Made by a program: the position numbers and the translations under genes
Source of the DNA: Clusia tigrina
Lineage: Eukaryota > Arthropoda > Insecta > Diptera > Clusiidae
NCBI GenBank assembly: GCA_920105625.2
Contig: OV050032.1
Coordinates: 8,484,129 to 8,548,128, forward strand
Length of the DNA: 64,000 nt
Direction: 5' to 3'
In this document: piece by piece, positions 25,165-37,790 of the stretch
How positions within the stretch are numbered: position 1 is the stretch's first letter
Layout: the number at the start of each line of letters is the position of its first letter
Notes under the pieces: generated by a model
Seen by the model: only the letters and a program-made list of their open reading frames with translations
The model's database searches: none
Told to the model about the DNA's origin: nothing

Positions 25165-26522
25165 TACCTCCAGCTATGTCTATCTAACTCCCTCTTTATC
25201 TCCATATTTAGCTCCTTCTTCAAATCTCTCTCTACCTTTCGCTCTACTAGTATATCTCTCTCAAATGATGCAACTCTATATACATCTATAAATCCCTTTT
25301 TCTCTATACCTCTCTACCTATATGTCCCTCACGCTCTCTATATCTCCATATCTCTCTTATGCTCTCTTTATATCCATATATCTCTCACTCCCTCTCTGTA
25401 TCTGCATATCTCTCTGACTCACTCCTTATCTCCATATCTCTCTCACTACCTCTCTTTATCTCCATATCTCTCTGGCTCACTCTTTGTCACCATTCACATC
25501 TCTCTCACTCTGTCTTTTTCTCTATATCTCTCTCACTCTCTCTTTATCACCACATCCCTCTGACACTCTATTTATCTCCATATCTCTCTGACTCTCTCTT
25601 TATCTCCATATCTCTCTCACATTTTCATATTCTGTTATTCTCTCTCACTTGCTCTATTTATCTCCATATCTCTCTCACTCCCTCTCTTTATCTCCATATC
25701 TCTATCAATCCCTCTCTTTATCTCCATATCTCTCTGACTCTCTCTTTTTCTCTATGTATCTCTCTCTCTCTCTTTATCACCACATCCCTCTGACACTCTC
25801 TTTACATCCATATCCTCTCTGACTCTCTCTTTATCTCCATATCTCTCTCACATTTTCATATTCTGTATTTCTCTCTCACTCTCTCTATTTACCTCTATAT
25901 CTCTCTGACTCTCTCTTTATCTCCATATCTCTATGATTCACTCTTTATCCCCATATATCTCTCACTCCCTCTCTTTATCTCCATATCTCTCACTCTCTCT
26001 TTTTTTCTATATCTCTCTCACTCTCTCTTTATCACCACAACCCTCTGACACAATATTTATATCCATATCTCTCTGACTCTCTCATATTCTGTATTTCTCT
26101 CTCACTCTCTCTATTTATCTCCACATCTCTCTCTCATTCCCTCTCTTTATCTCCATATCTCTCTGACTCACTCTTTATCTCCTTATCTCTCTCACTCCCT
26201 CTCTTTATCTCTATATCTCTCTAACTCACTCTTTTTCTCTATATCTCTCTCACTCTCTCTTTTTCTCTATATATCTCTCACTCTCTCTTTATCTTCACAT
26301 CTCTCTGACTCTCTCTTTATCTCCATATCTCTCACTCTCTCTTTTACTCTATCTCTCTCTCTCTCTCTCTCTTTATCTCCACATCTCTCTCACTCTATCT
26401 TTATATCACCGTATCTGTTTATCTCCATATTCCTTTATCTCTCGGTACACTCTCTTCATATTCCCATATCACTCTCTATCACTCTCTATCTCTCTCTCTC
26501 TCTCTCCCTCTCTCTCCCTGTA
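25165..26522. repeat. 1.36-kb pyrimidine tract, (CTCTCT..TTTATCTCCATAT)n
   Basis: The plus strand is a run of CTCTCT blocks separated by tttatctccatat and gactc phrases, with an irregular period near 27-30 bp. Plus ORFs at 25063-25563 and 25359-25793 are Ser/Leu/Tyr composition shadows. The tract is complementary in kind to the purine tract at 20287-22050. Confidence 0.9.
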
Positions 26523-29500
26523 ACATTTTCCCACACAAGGCTATAGCATTCCATTGCGCTGGCTAGTTCAATATTGACTGCCGATGGGGTGGTGGTGGTG
26601 TACACCAGCAGCTCCAGAATTTGAAACGCAGCAAACACAGCAATCAATGAGAATGGCCGCAGCAAAGTGCAAAACCAAGTCAAGCGACGCCAGCTGCCAT
26701 GTCAGCGGCGGGATTGACGACCCGGGTATGTGTCCATTAACCTGGCATTGTTGGGTGCTGTTCGCACCTACTCGCACTTTAAGATGCGTGCTGCCAGAGC
26801 AGCATCGCCCAATCAATCTCAGGAAATGTGACACTGATTAGCCCATCCCCCCGCCCGCCGTTCCCATGCCGCTGAGCACATGCCAATCAGCTGTAAATCC
26901 TTCCATCCCCACTTGTATTGATTTTTGTTCTTAATTTTTGCCCTTGCTTTTCGCTATTTTTTTCTTCTGTTCTATTTTATTGCTGGAACATTTCATTTGG
27001 GAGCACTGAAATTTCGTTTCCAGGTCAGTTAGAATGCACGCAAGTGTGACGAATTAACGCAGAGTTGAGTGCGTCGCGCACTAAAGTTCAATATGGAAAT
27101 TATGAAAATGTTTTTCATTTGCAGTTCATTGAACACAATTGACTACATCGCCTTTGGCTGACTTCATTAACTGCCGGCTCAGCTGAGGCACTCATTGAAA
27201 CGTTTTGTTTAAGGATAATTATGCTCCCCCTGGCTCAGGTTGGCTCAGTTTGGCTGAGAGCTAATCTTGAAGCGGTCTCGCCGAGTGCTGGATATAATTA
27301 TGTATGATTCCGAAGGCACTCTGCCACCACACATTTGCACTAGAGACGGGCAGCAGCGCCAGTAATTTCGGTTTCGCCAGCTCTGTGGATAATTTATGGG
27401 ATATAAGCATCAAAATGGTGCAATGTGGCAGGAAGTTGCCTCAGCGACCAGTACGTGGCCGTAATTCGCAATTTCGCCAATCCTGCTTTGATAGTAACTA
27501 CGATTAGTTTACTTAGAGAGTCAGCAATTCCCACACTTGGCGAAATTTCTTTTCCCTTTTCGTCTGTGCTGACCACTTCCTGCCTGCGTAGCCAGTGCGC
27601 ACCAAGGTCCTTGCTGTTTTGACTGGCATTGAGCGGAAAACGCTTATCTTTCAAGGTTCCAGGCAGACAGTTGCAAATGTGCAAGTTAAGTGAAATATGG
27701 CCGCACATAATAGAGTGGAACAACGCAAATTCTCTTAAAACCAAACTATTTTCAACTGAACGCTCTGGGCACTGTGAGCGGGCGTCCTGGGTAGACCAGA
27801 CACTGCCGCTGGCTGTGAAACCACCACTCACACTCTCAACAAGCTGCGTTACTATGCTTCATAGCAAATTCATTGCCGTCACAAGAGTTTTTACATTAGA
27901 TTGCGTCTGACCGACCATACAAAAACAAAGGAGCAGACAATGGCTCCACAAACGCACAACTCTGTGCCCCAATGCGTCATAAATATGGACGATGTTAACT
28001 CATGTAGTTTGCTTGTCATGTTTGATGTGTGTGTGTGTGCGGCTTTGTGTTTGCTGCCAGTGCTGTGGGTCGTGCCTCCAACTGCAGTGAGTACTCGCAA
28101 CTGTTGCTGAAAACAGCTGCTGATGGTGCGAAACACATGCATTGCCCGCGCCCGGCTCCATGAACTTGTCAGCTTATTGAGTAAGTGAAAAAAATTGTGA
28201 CTGGGTGGGAGCCGGCGTTTAGGCAGAGAGCGAACTGCAGGCTGTCATGTGCAACCAAATTACTTCACAAAAGTGAAAGCAATTAATCAAATCAACGCCT
28301 TGCAGTGTTTGTAAATTGAAGCGGGTTGAATATACGTATTGCCCCAGCCCCAATTCAGTTGCAACCTAAATAGTGGACTCATTCTGAGGGCAGTGGCACA
28401 CTTGGAAAAATATATTAAATCATTGCATAGCCTTAGGATGCATTTTTACCATGTCCGCCCACTTTTCATTCCGTTTCACAGCTTTAGGGCATGAATAAGT
28501 TTAAATAAGGTGAACATGCTCGTAACATCAGCAACTAGTTTTGAATTGAAGCCAATCTAAGCTCTTCAGGGGAAGAGTTGTGTCCTGAAACTGAAGTAGC
28601 GAAGAAGGACTACTCAATTTAGAATGTTTCATATGCGTTTCATAAGCGTCGAACGTTACGGCTGCTGAGCTGAGATCTGTACTCAAACATCCTCCCCTTC
28701 AACTTACGCTCAGCTGCAGCTCTTAGACATGCATTCAAAAGAGCAAGTTTCTAAATGTGATTGATCCTTAACAAGTGGCAATATTTGCAAGCTCATCCAT
28801 CATACGCATAGTTGCTCAGCGTGTTGCGATTTCCAAACAATCCCAAGCACCCATAAACTGCAATTAACGACAAGTGAGTGCGTCTGTGATGATAATCCTC
28901 TTCAAGTAAAGAAGCGAATAGGCATTGCTGCTGGCATTTATGGATAATGTCTGCTCTGCTACTGCTAACGATGATGATGATGATGATGATGATTAGTCCC
29001 TTGATATGCTGCCAAGCTGAGACTGAGTTTCCATTATTAGTGTGCTTGCAGCTCCTGTGTATCCCCACTCCCTGCTGCATTAATTATGCGTGCTGTTTGT
29101 GACTGTTACAGCAGATTTGCTGCACTGCTCTTGGTAAGGCATTTGTCTGTAGCACTCAATGAGGTTTCGATTTGTTTCCTAATCCTGCCTGATTATAGTC
29201 GATAATTCTTCGACTTGATTTCTGCCACTGCTTCCTTCTGCTGCTAGCATTTTACTCGTACTAGCATTTCAGTTTCCGCCATTCAATGAGTCCCTTCAAC
29301 CATGAACTGCTTGCGCTGCGAGGTGTTTATATTTCAATTTAAGCTGCATAACAATTCTGGTTCACCGTGTTCAACACGCACAGAGTGGTTTAGCCGCATC
29401 TCTAGTGAGCCCCCAGCTCGATTTTGAACGCTACTCGTATGTGATTGAGCCGCACCTTTCAGAAGCAGTGATTTTAAACTGATATCTCCATAATAAATAC

Positions 29501-30150
29501 GCCCACACTTAGCTAGCGGATATGCAAGTACTCCCATTGACTGCTCTACCAGAGTACGCTAAACGGAGATGAAGCATAAAACTGATTTATTTTAAATTGA
29601 GTTTTTTCCCGGAAATTTTCATTTATAAATTCCAGGCATGCAAAGCAATTTATTTCCTGTTTTATTAACAGGCGCTTCATGGGAATTACAATGCTCGGCA
29701 CGCACGGCGTATGAGTTATTTTACGGCGTGGGTATTGTATTGATTTTTGCCCGCTGTATCCCTCTTTTAAATACATTTACTGTGCGTACAATTAGCAAAC
29801 AAATTAAATTGTCAGTGGATTTTTTCTCATCACATTTTTTCACTTTTTTATAGCTGCGGGCAACGTTGCACAAGAGGACAAGGAGAGGAAAATATTAATA
29901 GCTGGGGAACCGTGTCCTATTTTTAAAGTTGTGATTGTAAAAATGTGACTCACCCACTTGGGAAAATAGACACTTCTCGCCTGATAACGACACACTCTGA
30001 AACTAGGCAAGAAATAAAATCATTATTTGGAGCACACCACATCACACGAAACAAAAAGCAGTCAGATCGAATGGTGCAAGATAATGTTTAAGGCCCCTGG
30101 AAAAATTTAGCACACTTCAGGTCCAACTTGCACATAAATTTAATGGTAGT
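26523..30150. other. Gene-free stretch with a (GAT)n microsatellite
   Basis: No supportable gene in 3.6 kb. A perfect ATG/GAT trinucleotide run is at 28970-28993. TACTCGTA octamers are at 29253-29260 and 29432-29439. The 145-codon minus ORF at 27394-27831 is overlapped by plus ORFs and has no recognisable feature. Confidence 0.5.
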
Positions 30151-30152
30151 TA

Positions 30153-30404
30153 GTGGATAAAGTAGTTCCTGTTTGAAATAGACTTAACAGAAGAGCTATA
30201 GATGACACTATCGTCATCGTATAAGTATACAAGGGCATCACAATAGAGCGTTTAGGTCGCTTTATATTATCTAATAAGTGGGTAAAGTAGTTCCTGTTTG
30301 AAATAGACTTAACAGAAGAGCTATAGATGACACTATCGTCATCATTTAACTAAACAAGGATATAATAATATATATTTTAGGTCGCTTTATATAATCTAAT
30401 CTAA
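30153..30404. repeat. Two-copy tandem duplication, about 125 bp
   Basis: The sequence gtggataaagtagttcctgt at 30153 recurs as gtgggtaaagtagttcctg at 30278. About 75 bp of each unit is near-identical and the rest has diverged with indels. Each copy holds a small inverted repeat, gatgac-actatc-gtcatc. No gene is seen. Confidence 0.85.
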
Positions 30405-32616
30405 TCTTGTGGGAAAAGTGCATGCAGCTTGTCTTCAGGGCCCATAAATTCTCTTAAGTAATTGTATTTGCACTGCAGAACTCGGATAAGCGCTCTTGCC
30501 ACAATTCAGACAACACGAATTGTGCTCTCATCAGGAATGCACACAAATCACCCAGGTCGCTTTTGATAGTATGTACCATTTCCTTTTAGGCTGAGACAAA
30601 TTTAACTAAATTATTATAGGCAGCATTATCCTGGCATGCTTTCCTCATATGGTGTGCGGCCGTATTCGTAGCACCGCATATAACAAATCAGTGTTTATGT
30701 ACGAGTCATTTTATCTGATTGCACTCATTGACAGTTGCTAATAAATTGCATTATTCAAATAGTCCGAAGGACATGCAATGCATGCTCAGGACTCACGCAC
30801 TTACGCACGCACGCACACACACTCACTCGCTCATTCACTGCAGGGGCTGATCAGTAATGCTGGCCAGTAATTAATTTGCAGCAATGCTAACATAAATGGC
30901 AACGAAAGACATGCACAGCAAAATGCCCAGCTGCGTAGAGCGTATATGAAAGGATGCTCAGTCATGTGTACAGCTCTGCTTGTCTGTGGTCACGCATAAA
31001 ACTGCAATTGATTGCTTCAACTTTGTAGCTCTGCAATGGATTTTGCCCAATAACTGACTTGCTGCACTGTGTGAGAGGGAGGAGACTAACTTAATTAATA
31101 TAACAATCGCCTAAATGAGTTGAAATGTGTGTCAAATGCAGGAGCACGTGCATGAAAACGATGAATTCATGGGGGATGGCACAGCAGACTTAAACGAGAA
31201 TGTCTCAGTCGAAGTCAGTGTTAAAAATCTTCAAGTTTGGGGCTGGAGTTAGTGCATAATCGGACGAAGGATGAAAAAAGTTCTAGGTACAGCTTCATTA
31301 CTTGTACTTTGCAGTCTCTGACATTACAGATGCGGACACTTTCCCTACTCACTTATATAATAAAGCTATTAATTCAACTTGACAACATAATGTCAGTGAA
31401 TGGAAATCAATTTGATTGAAGTCTGTGGACACTTCAACTCTATGTCACATTCACGAATTGAACACTTTTATTTGCAGCCTCACCTTCGGAGCATTGCAAT
31501 TGCAGTCCACTGCAGGCACTTGATATCACTGAAGTTACTTGATATCTCTGAACTGTTTGCGTGAGATTTCACTGGTTCCAAATGACTTTAATTGTCCGCC
31601 AATTTGTCAAGTGGGTCCATATGAGTTGAGCTTAAACTAAACACACCGCAGGAGCTTTAAAAAAGTGCCACACATACGCCGTGTGGAACTTCGAGCTCCA
31701 CAAATTTGTATGTGCTGTTCGTGTGTATTTATGTATATATGTTTTCCTGTGTGTTTTTGTGTGTGTGTGTGTCTGTGTCTGTTATGCCATCTGCATATTT
31801 ATATAAAATTTTAAGCCATTAGCATGCCACTCTCTGGCCTGCCACTCTGAGCCTCTCAGTTGGCTGTCGTTAGGTGGCCCCGGCAATAGCTGTACTAATT
31901 GTTCAAGTAATTGTGGGCATGTCGTTACAAACGACACACGCAGCCACGCGCTGGGGAGCGATACAAACGTGTGCGGCAAAATAGCCAATGCACACACTTT
32001 GCTAATGACGCTTGCCGCACATTTGCTCAGCCTTGCGTTGAGCGGAAGTGCGAACGCCTTTTCGCTCCAGAGATAATTAGGAAATCAATTAGGACGAGCT
32101 GCTTAATTGCACAGCCCAAGTGCGCCACTCGTCTCATGCACCGGCATGTGAATGCGTGGGCGTAAATAGGAAATTTTCAAGGTCAACGTTTTAAATTTCC
32201 AGTCCATAGGAAAGGCACACTAGAGACTTCATTGTCACTGCCTGCAGTCCTCTGAGTGGTGTTTATTTTCATATAATTTTTTGTTCATGTCACTCTGCCT
32301 TCCTAACGATAATTTTTGTACTGGTATTAATTGTCTTCTGCAAAATTGAACGCATTTGCAGCTGGGCTTCCTCTTGCTCTTGGTTGCTTGTGGTGCAGAT
32401 GCTGTTGAAAGCACCGCCTTGCTCGGCATAATTGGTTACTTGGTCACGATCCTTAGGTATCGGTAAGAGATCCATGCTTTGATTCGCACTGCAGCTGCAC
32501 CAGATTCCTGGGCTTTTCAGAGTTAAGTAGGAAGTGCGCTCTTCACAGGATACAGCAGCGTTACACTTTCAATAAGAATTATCTGCTACGCCGTAGCAAA
32601 CTCCATAAGAAATCTA
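30405..32616. other. Gene-free stretch
   Basis: No supportable gene. A TG-rich run lies at about 31748-31778. Confidence 0.5.
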
Positions 32617-32625
32617 CGCTACTTG

Positions 32626-32750
32626 AAGGTTAGGTTAGGTTAATGTGGCAGCCAGTCTAAGGACTAGCTCACTCAAACCACCATGAGTCCATTGTGGTAC
32701 CACAACAACAAAGCATCTCCGATTCACTCGTCGAATCATTTCGAAGCCCG
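32626..32750 (-). mobile_element. Short 5'-truncated retroposon with 9-bp target-site duplication
   Basis: The 125-bp insert is flanked by the identical 9-mer CGCTACTTG at 32617-32625 and 32751-32759. On the minus strand it ends in ...gactggctgccacattaacctaacctaacc, that is, a pentamer tail instead of poly-A. A direct repeat plus a simple-repeat 3' tail is the signature of target-primed retroposition. It contains no coding sequence. Its tail resembles that of the fragment at 5288-5640, but the bodies differ, so they may be different families or different parts of one. Confidence 0.75.
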
Positions 32751-32759
32751 CGCTACTTG

Positions 32760-35085
32760 TAATTCCATTTTGAATTCAATCTGGTTGGCTTTGATGCATA
32801 TTTTCCTTGTATATTTTTAATGGAGTGCATTGTAATGAAAGCATGCAACTCTCTAAGAATTTTTCATAATCTGCTCAAGGGAAATACGTACAGAGAAATA
32901 TAATTTTCCTAACTGCACTGTTTGCGTTCCGTACTAATGAAGTGACATTCTTTCATCTTGTCTCAGCAGGATGCAACCTTATACAGCAGGCACCGTCTTT
33001 AAGCTTCACGCTATACAGCTGATAAGCATACATGCTACTCTCTCTCCTTAATGCACATAATTTCATTTCTTTATTATATCCTTTCTACGCATGTATACAA
33101 AGGATTTGAAAGCATATCTCAACGTACCGTAGTCACTCAAGGTTTACGTAGTCACTGACATTTAAGCGGCATTAACCAAGTGCCTTGTTGACTGTTTGCA
33201 AAGTAGAAATGTTGCCAGCGTGCGAGTAGTTAGGAAGGCAGCCCAGTGAGCCGCTCCGTGCAAGGAGCGTTCTTTAATGCAGTTATGAAATCATGAACTG
33301 CCGGCGCAGCCACAGTTTCTGGCACCTTTCACTGAAACAAGACATCATCAGGAAAACAGTACTTAGGAGCACAGGAAATCTCGCGACAATCATTGTGTGA
33401 TGTGCTGTTGGGGGTGGGGTCTTGCCAGCACACAAATTCACATACGATATTTTTGAGTGTAGGATCTTCAACAACAACATTTGGAAGAATGCCAAAGTAT
33501 GTACTCGCATATAGACTGGCTGACTATTCATGCCTATTAAACGTAGAGGATGTGGCAATTGGGCTGAGTAAGGAAAGAATCCTTAAAGTAAGCAGAGAGT
33601 TAATGTGTGGGAAAATACTTACAGATACATTTTAAAGAAGGAAAAGGAGAGGATATCTAAAACACTGATGCTCCCAATTAAGGAAAATATCAGCTGAAGG
33701 AGCTTTTGGATTTTCATGTAAAGTAAGTCAGAAATTGAATTGGTGGGCTGCGTGAAGTCGCAGTCATAATTGCATAAGTGTTCAAGATAGACGGAAGCTG
33801 CCTATCTATCTTTGACAACAACAAGATTTTTCACCTGTCTCTTATAAACACCTTTTGTAAGAGAGGCAAGCAGCTGAGCTGGGGATGCGGCAGGACTGCA
33901 CATAATTCTGTAATAAATGAACTCAATTCATTAAAGAACGACACAAACACACACACACACTCTCAACCAATTCATCTCGATGAAGAAAAGTATCTATCAA
34001 CAACATTGTGGTGGAGACAACGTCGCTGCTTTGGCTGTTGTTGCCTGTATTACGGGTACCTACGGCCAGTGGCCGGATTGTGGGGCACAAAACCCCGAAG
34101 AAGCCAACAACGAAACATGAATGTGTAGCATACTTTTCGGCGCAATTATTAATGATGTTGTTCCTTGTTTGTTTATTTGTGGGTTCGTTTTACGCTGCAA
34201 GGGTATCGTTCTGCATTGCATATTGGTTTAGTCTGTGCGCTCTGTCTCTTTGGCGTTGTTTGCTTGAGGTGCCCTCGCAATGATCCCCTGTTTATTGTTG
34301 TTGGTTTTATGTTGTGGTCGCTTTGTTGTGCGCGTTGTAGTTGTTTATGCACATATTTCTGTGGGGCTCTTTTTTTATTTTATTCGCTTTGTTGGGATTC
34401 CTCTGCTCTATGGTTTTTAACCTTTTTGCATTCCACCAGGGCTATTTCAGTCTTCGAGTCTGCCCGCACACTTTCAAACCATGTTTCAGTATAGTCTCTT
34501 TTTGTGTGTTTGTTTAAGGAATTTGAAGGAAGGCATGCGGATTTGCTGGAGTTATTTGCTGGCCATCAATTTTAATCAAGTTATAGATTCGAAGTGGGCT
34601 CTGCATGTACCCGGCAGGAAAATGGTAACAGAATATATAGAATCGTTTCATGTTTCCTGCTTTCCCTCCCTTATGAGAGTGAGGGCGTGGGGAAAATAGA
34701 TAAATGCTGCGAGAATTTGAAACCACAATCGTGTTGAGTGTTGTAGGAATGAGGCTCTGTGAGGTTGTAATTATAAAGTGAACTCATTACTAAATAAATT
34801 ACAATGTGATGCACCCAGTAAAGCCAGTAACCTAATGTCACTGAACCACTTTTCAACTACCCAGAAAGTGGGCGCATTTTGTTTTTAGGCTTCCTTTGTT
34901 TGTTCAGTTATGATCGTTGCTAATTGCCAGGAATTGCAATTAGCATCGATGCAACACTCCTTGAATCTAACATTTCCTGTTGGGTAAGTGCTTCATGCCA
35001 CTATACCGCGGATAGGTACGAGCACCAATTCAATGCATATTTTGGAACAATTTGAAGTAAGGTGGTATGCATCTGTGTAGCTTGT
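32760..35085. other. Gene-free stretch
   Basis: No supportable gene. Plus ORFs at 33778-34494 overlap in different frames in a T/G-rich region and have no recognisable domains. Confidence 0.5.
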
Positions 35086-35091
35086 ATGCAG

Positions 35092-35240
35092 AGGCGGATT
35101 CACACCTTTTGTCGGCGTAGGATCCAGCGAATTCGTCTCCCTTAAGGAGACGGTGAATCTCAATCTTTTAACAAAAGAACGAATTAGTGGTTTCTCAGTA
35201 GTTGTTGAAGCCGATGCTATTAATTTCCCTTACAGAACAG
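35092..35240 (+). other. Candidate coding exon, function unknown
   Basis: A plus frame is open from just after a stop near 35083 to a stop at 35413 (about 107 codons). Its first half reads very protein-like, with alternating hydrophobic and polar residues, for example SEFVSLKETVNLNLL and GFSVVVEADAINFPY. A TATGCAG acceptor-like site ends at 35091, and an excellent donor (AACAG before GTGAGT at 35241) follows, leaving a phase-1 exon of about 149 nt. The frame stays open past the donor, so it could also be a short intronless ORF or an old pseudogene piece. I recognise no family and found no partner exon. Confidence 0.25.
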
Positions 35241-35413
35241 GTGAGTGTGTATCACTTCCTCCCTTCCCTTCTTCATCCATTCATAACCACTTCTGGATGT
35301 TGACGCCCAAACTGGAGCCTATTCAGCCTAGAGATAAATCCACTTCTCCTTACAAGCCAGCACTGCATATGCCGAAAAGTTATGAGGATGGAATGGTGCA
35401 CTTCTACGGTTAG

Positions 35414-37445
35414 GATGCTAGCTCAGCAGCCGAAAATTGCCAGAATGCTTTCAACATTTTTGCGCTGATTAACCCACGACAACTATGCAGGCCACATCGC
35501 TGGCATTTCTTCGGCGGTTGAAGCATGAAGCACTACCAGAGCACTAAAGAGTTCATGCCTTCCAGCACACCCAGCAGTTCTTTGTTCGTAGTTTAGCATG
35601 CGTTTTGGCCCACTTCAGTTGTCAGCTTAACGTAAACGGCTGAATGCGAGCAGCGGTTGTGTCAGACGCACCTGCTGCTGCTGACATATACCAAGCAATG
35701 GCAGAAAGGCGTTACAGCCAAAACGCTTGCCACTTGGCATCGATTTCCTCGCTTTCGTTTTTCTATTTTCTTTACTTTCTTTGCCGTTTATTTTTATTGT
35801 GATGGAATTAGTTTTGTGGGATTGGAATGGCATCCCGGAATGTGCCTGGAGCTGCAAAGCGCAAGTATCTTTAAGTGGAAGACGCTTCAAGAACATTCGT
35901 TAATTTTGCATTCGAGAGTAATTTTTTAACTTTAAAGAAATTCCAACACTCGTACGCGTTTGTATGCCTTGAGCAAACACAGTTCCCTTGCCAAGGCAGA
36001 GAGAGGGAGCTACATAAAGACGGAGACAGAGAGGGAAGGATCCAATAACGGATTAAGAAGTGTACTTTAGACACATTGTATTTCCTTTAGGCATTAGCTG
36101 AGATCTTCCTATTTGGCTGAATGCATGAACAGAATGTCCTTTATAAACCTGACAACACTGATATGAATTTCAGCTCCCATCGAAGCGGCAGAAGTGCGGC
36201 CCATATTTAACTGTATCTTCTATACATCTTCATATTTAACTATTCTCCATGTATACAATTTTGAGCAATTGTTTAGAAAGTGAGACTTCATCACGATATT
36301 AAAATTGATAACACCATTTGGGCCCAGCAACACTCCACCAAGGATACGCGTAGCGCCGGTAACGCAATAAAATGCACAAATGCTCGTAAATGTAACGTAA
36401 CGACTCAGAACGGTTGCAACTACTGCACACACGGAGAGACACACACACATACGCCACATACGCCATGTATAGCTAATGCGGCAGCAGCTGCTCTACAGCA
36501 CACTAAACACGTTTCCAGTGCAAGGATAATGAGACAAAAGTACGACACGTAACGATGACGCCTTCTGCTGCCACTGCGCACCTAACTATACTAGAAAGAG
36601 TGTTGTTTAATTCGCATCGACTGCCGATGATAATGATGATGATGATCATCAGTGTCGGCAGCATCGTGAATAACGCTTACCCACCAACAATTCCCAGTAA
36701 GTCGTTTGCGCCGTGCCGAAGATACGATGGCAAATGAAATGCATGAATTGCCGATAATGAATTCCTGTTTCCCGTCTAAATTGCATGTGCAATTCAAGGA
36801 GCGACCACATAAAATATCAGAATGTGTGCGCAAATAGTTACATTGCAAATTGCCATACTCCCCGTCAGTTTCCGCCTCCGCCTGGGCCAACTGGTTCAAC
36901 CATACGCCGCCGTCCATGAAGCTACTCATACACTGCATTCCGCATTAATTGTGGTGATGCTGACGCTGATGTCGATGCCAACATTAGCAATAATAGATTG
37001 ATTTACTTCCTGCCTATGGTGTGTTTGATAAGTAGACGAAATTGAGCCTATTTGTAGGTAACTCTGTAGTTCGAAGACCCACCCGACCCTTGCAACCAGT
37101 GACGAGTTGTCAATTGTACTCTGTGGACACAGGGTTTCAGTGGGACACCTTCTGATGAATCACAGACAGCATGAATTTCGGAAAACTTTTGAAACTGCGC
37201 TTGTCTTGGCGCAGTTTCCTTTAGAAGGAAGTGAAATATTACGAGCAAGTAAATCGAGATTTACGCTCATTGTGCAGGGATGCGTGCATGCTTGCTCGAG
37301 TGTTGAGTGTGTAAAGCCGCGTACTCATTTCACCACGAATAGTAATGAGGCTCGAGATACACCGAATGCGTCTTCGTGTTCCCCTCGATGCAACGACTTG
37401 GCTGGGAGGTATTTCGGGCGGATTTGTTAGTGTGGCAGCGTCGGT
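35414..37445. other. Gene-free stretch
   Basis: No supportable gene. A short imperfect hairpin with CTGCCGA / TCGGCAG ends lies at 36621-36661 around a GATGAT run; it looks like simple-repeat folding. Confidence 0.5.
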
Positions 37446-37500
37446 GAGGCAACTCATAACGTATACACGCCAGCGAGTTGCCTCGTTGGCGTGTATACGT
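37446..37500. other. 19-bp hairpin with a competing 10-bp stem
   Basis: ACGTATACACGCCAGCGAG (37459-37477) pairs with 37482-37500 across a TTGC loop. Eighteen pairs are Watson-Crick and one is G-T. A second element, gaggcaactc at 37446-37455, is an exact complement of gagttgcctc at 37475-37484, which covers the loop and inner stem. The two pairings are mutually exclusive. It lies inside a minus-strand low-complexity ORF (37239-38015) that I do not accept as a gene. It could be a structured RNA, a transposon remnant or chance. Confidence 0.6.
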
Positions 37501-37639
37501 GGCCTAACTTTTGTGCATATGGGTGTATTTAGGCAGGCGAGTATGTGTTTGTGTGTAAGGCTGAATGTAGGGGTGTGCATCTTCAAAATTGAAAGCATAT
37601 TTTTCAGCAAACTGCAGTGACTCCCTCTCACTGTAAACA

Positions 37640-37790
37640 AGTGAATGTTTGTTTGCGTGAGTGGCGGTGGATGTGGGTGTTTGTGTGGGTGTTTTTTTTT
37701 TGTGCATGTGTCTGTGGGTGTGTGCATGTGTCTGTGGGTGTGTGCATGCTCATGTATCTGCACGTGAGCATGGTCGTGTTCGTTCGCGTG
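37640..37790. repeat. TG-rich low complexity with a 20-bp duplication
   Basis: tgtgcatgtgtctgtgggtg occurs twice in tandem, within a larger TG-rich stretch that also holds a T10 run. The His/Thr-rich minus ORF of 258 codons (37239-38015) and the Cys/Val plus ORFs here are shadows of this composition. Confidence 0.75.

Noticed and set aside
32628..32642. Telomere-like TTAGGTTAGG
   Set aside because: Only about two units, placed exactly at the 3' tail of a retroposon with a target-site duplication; flies generally lack TTAGG telomeres.
36621..36661. Small hairpin as a microRNA candidate
   Set aside because: The stem is short and interrupted and is built mostly from a GATGAT simple repeat.
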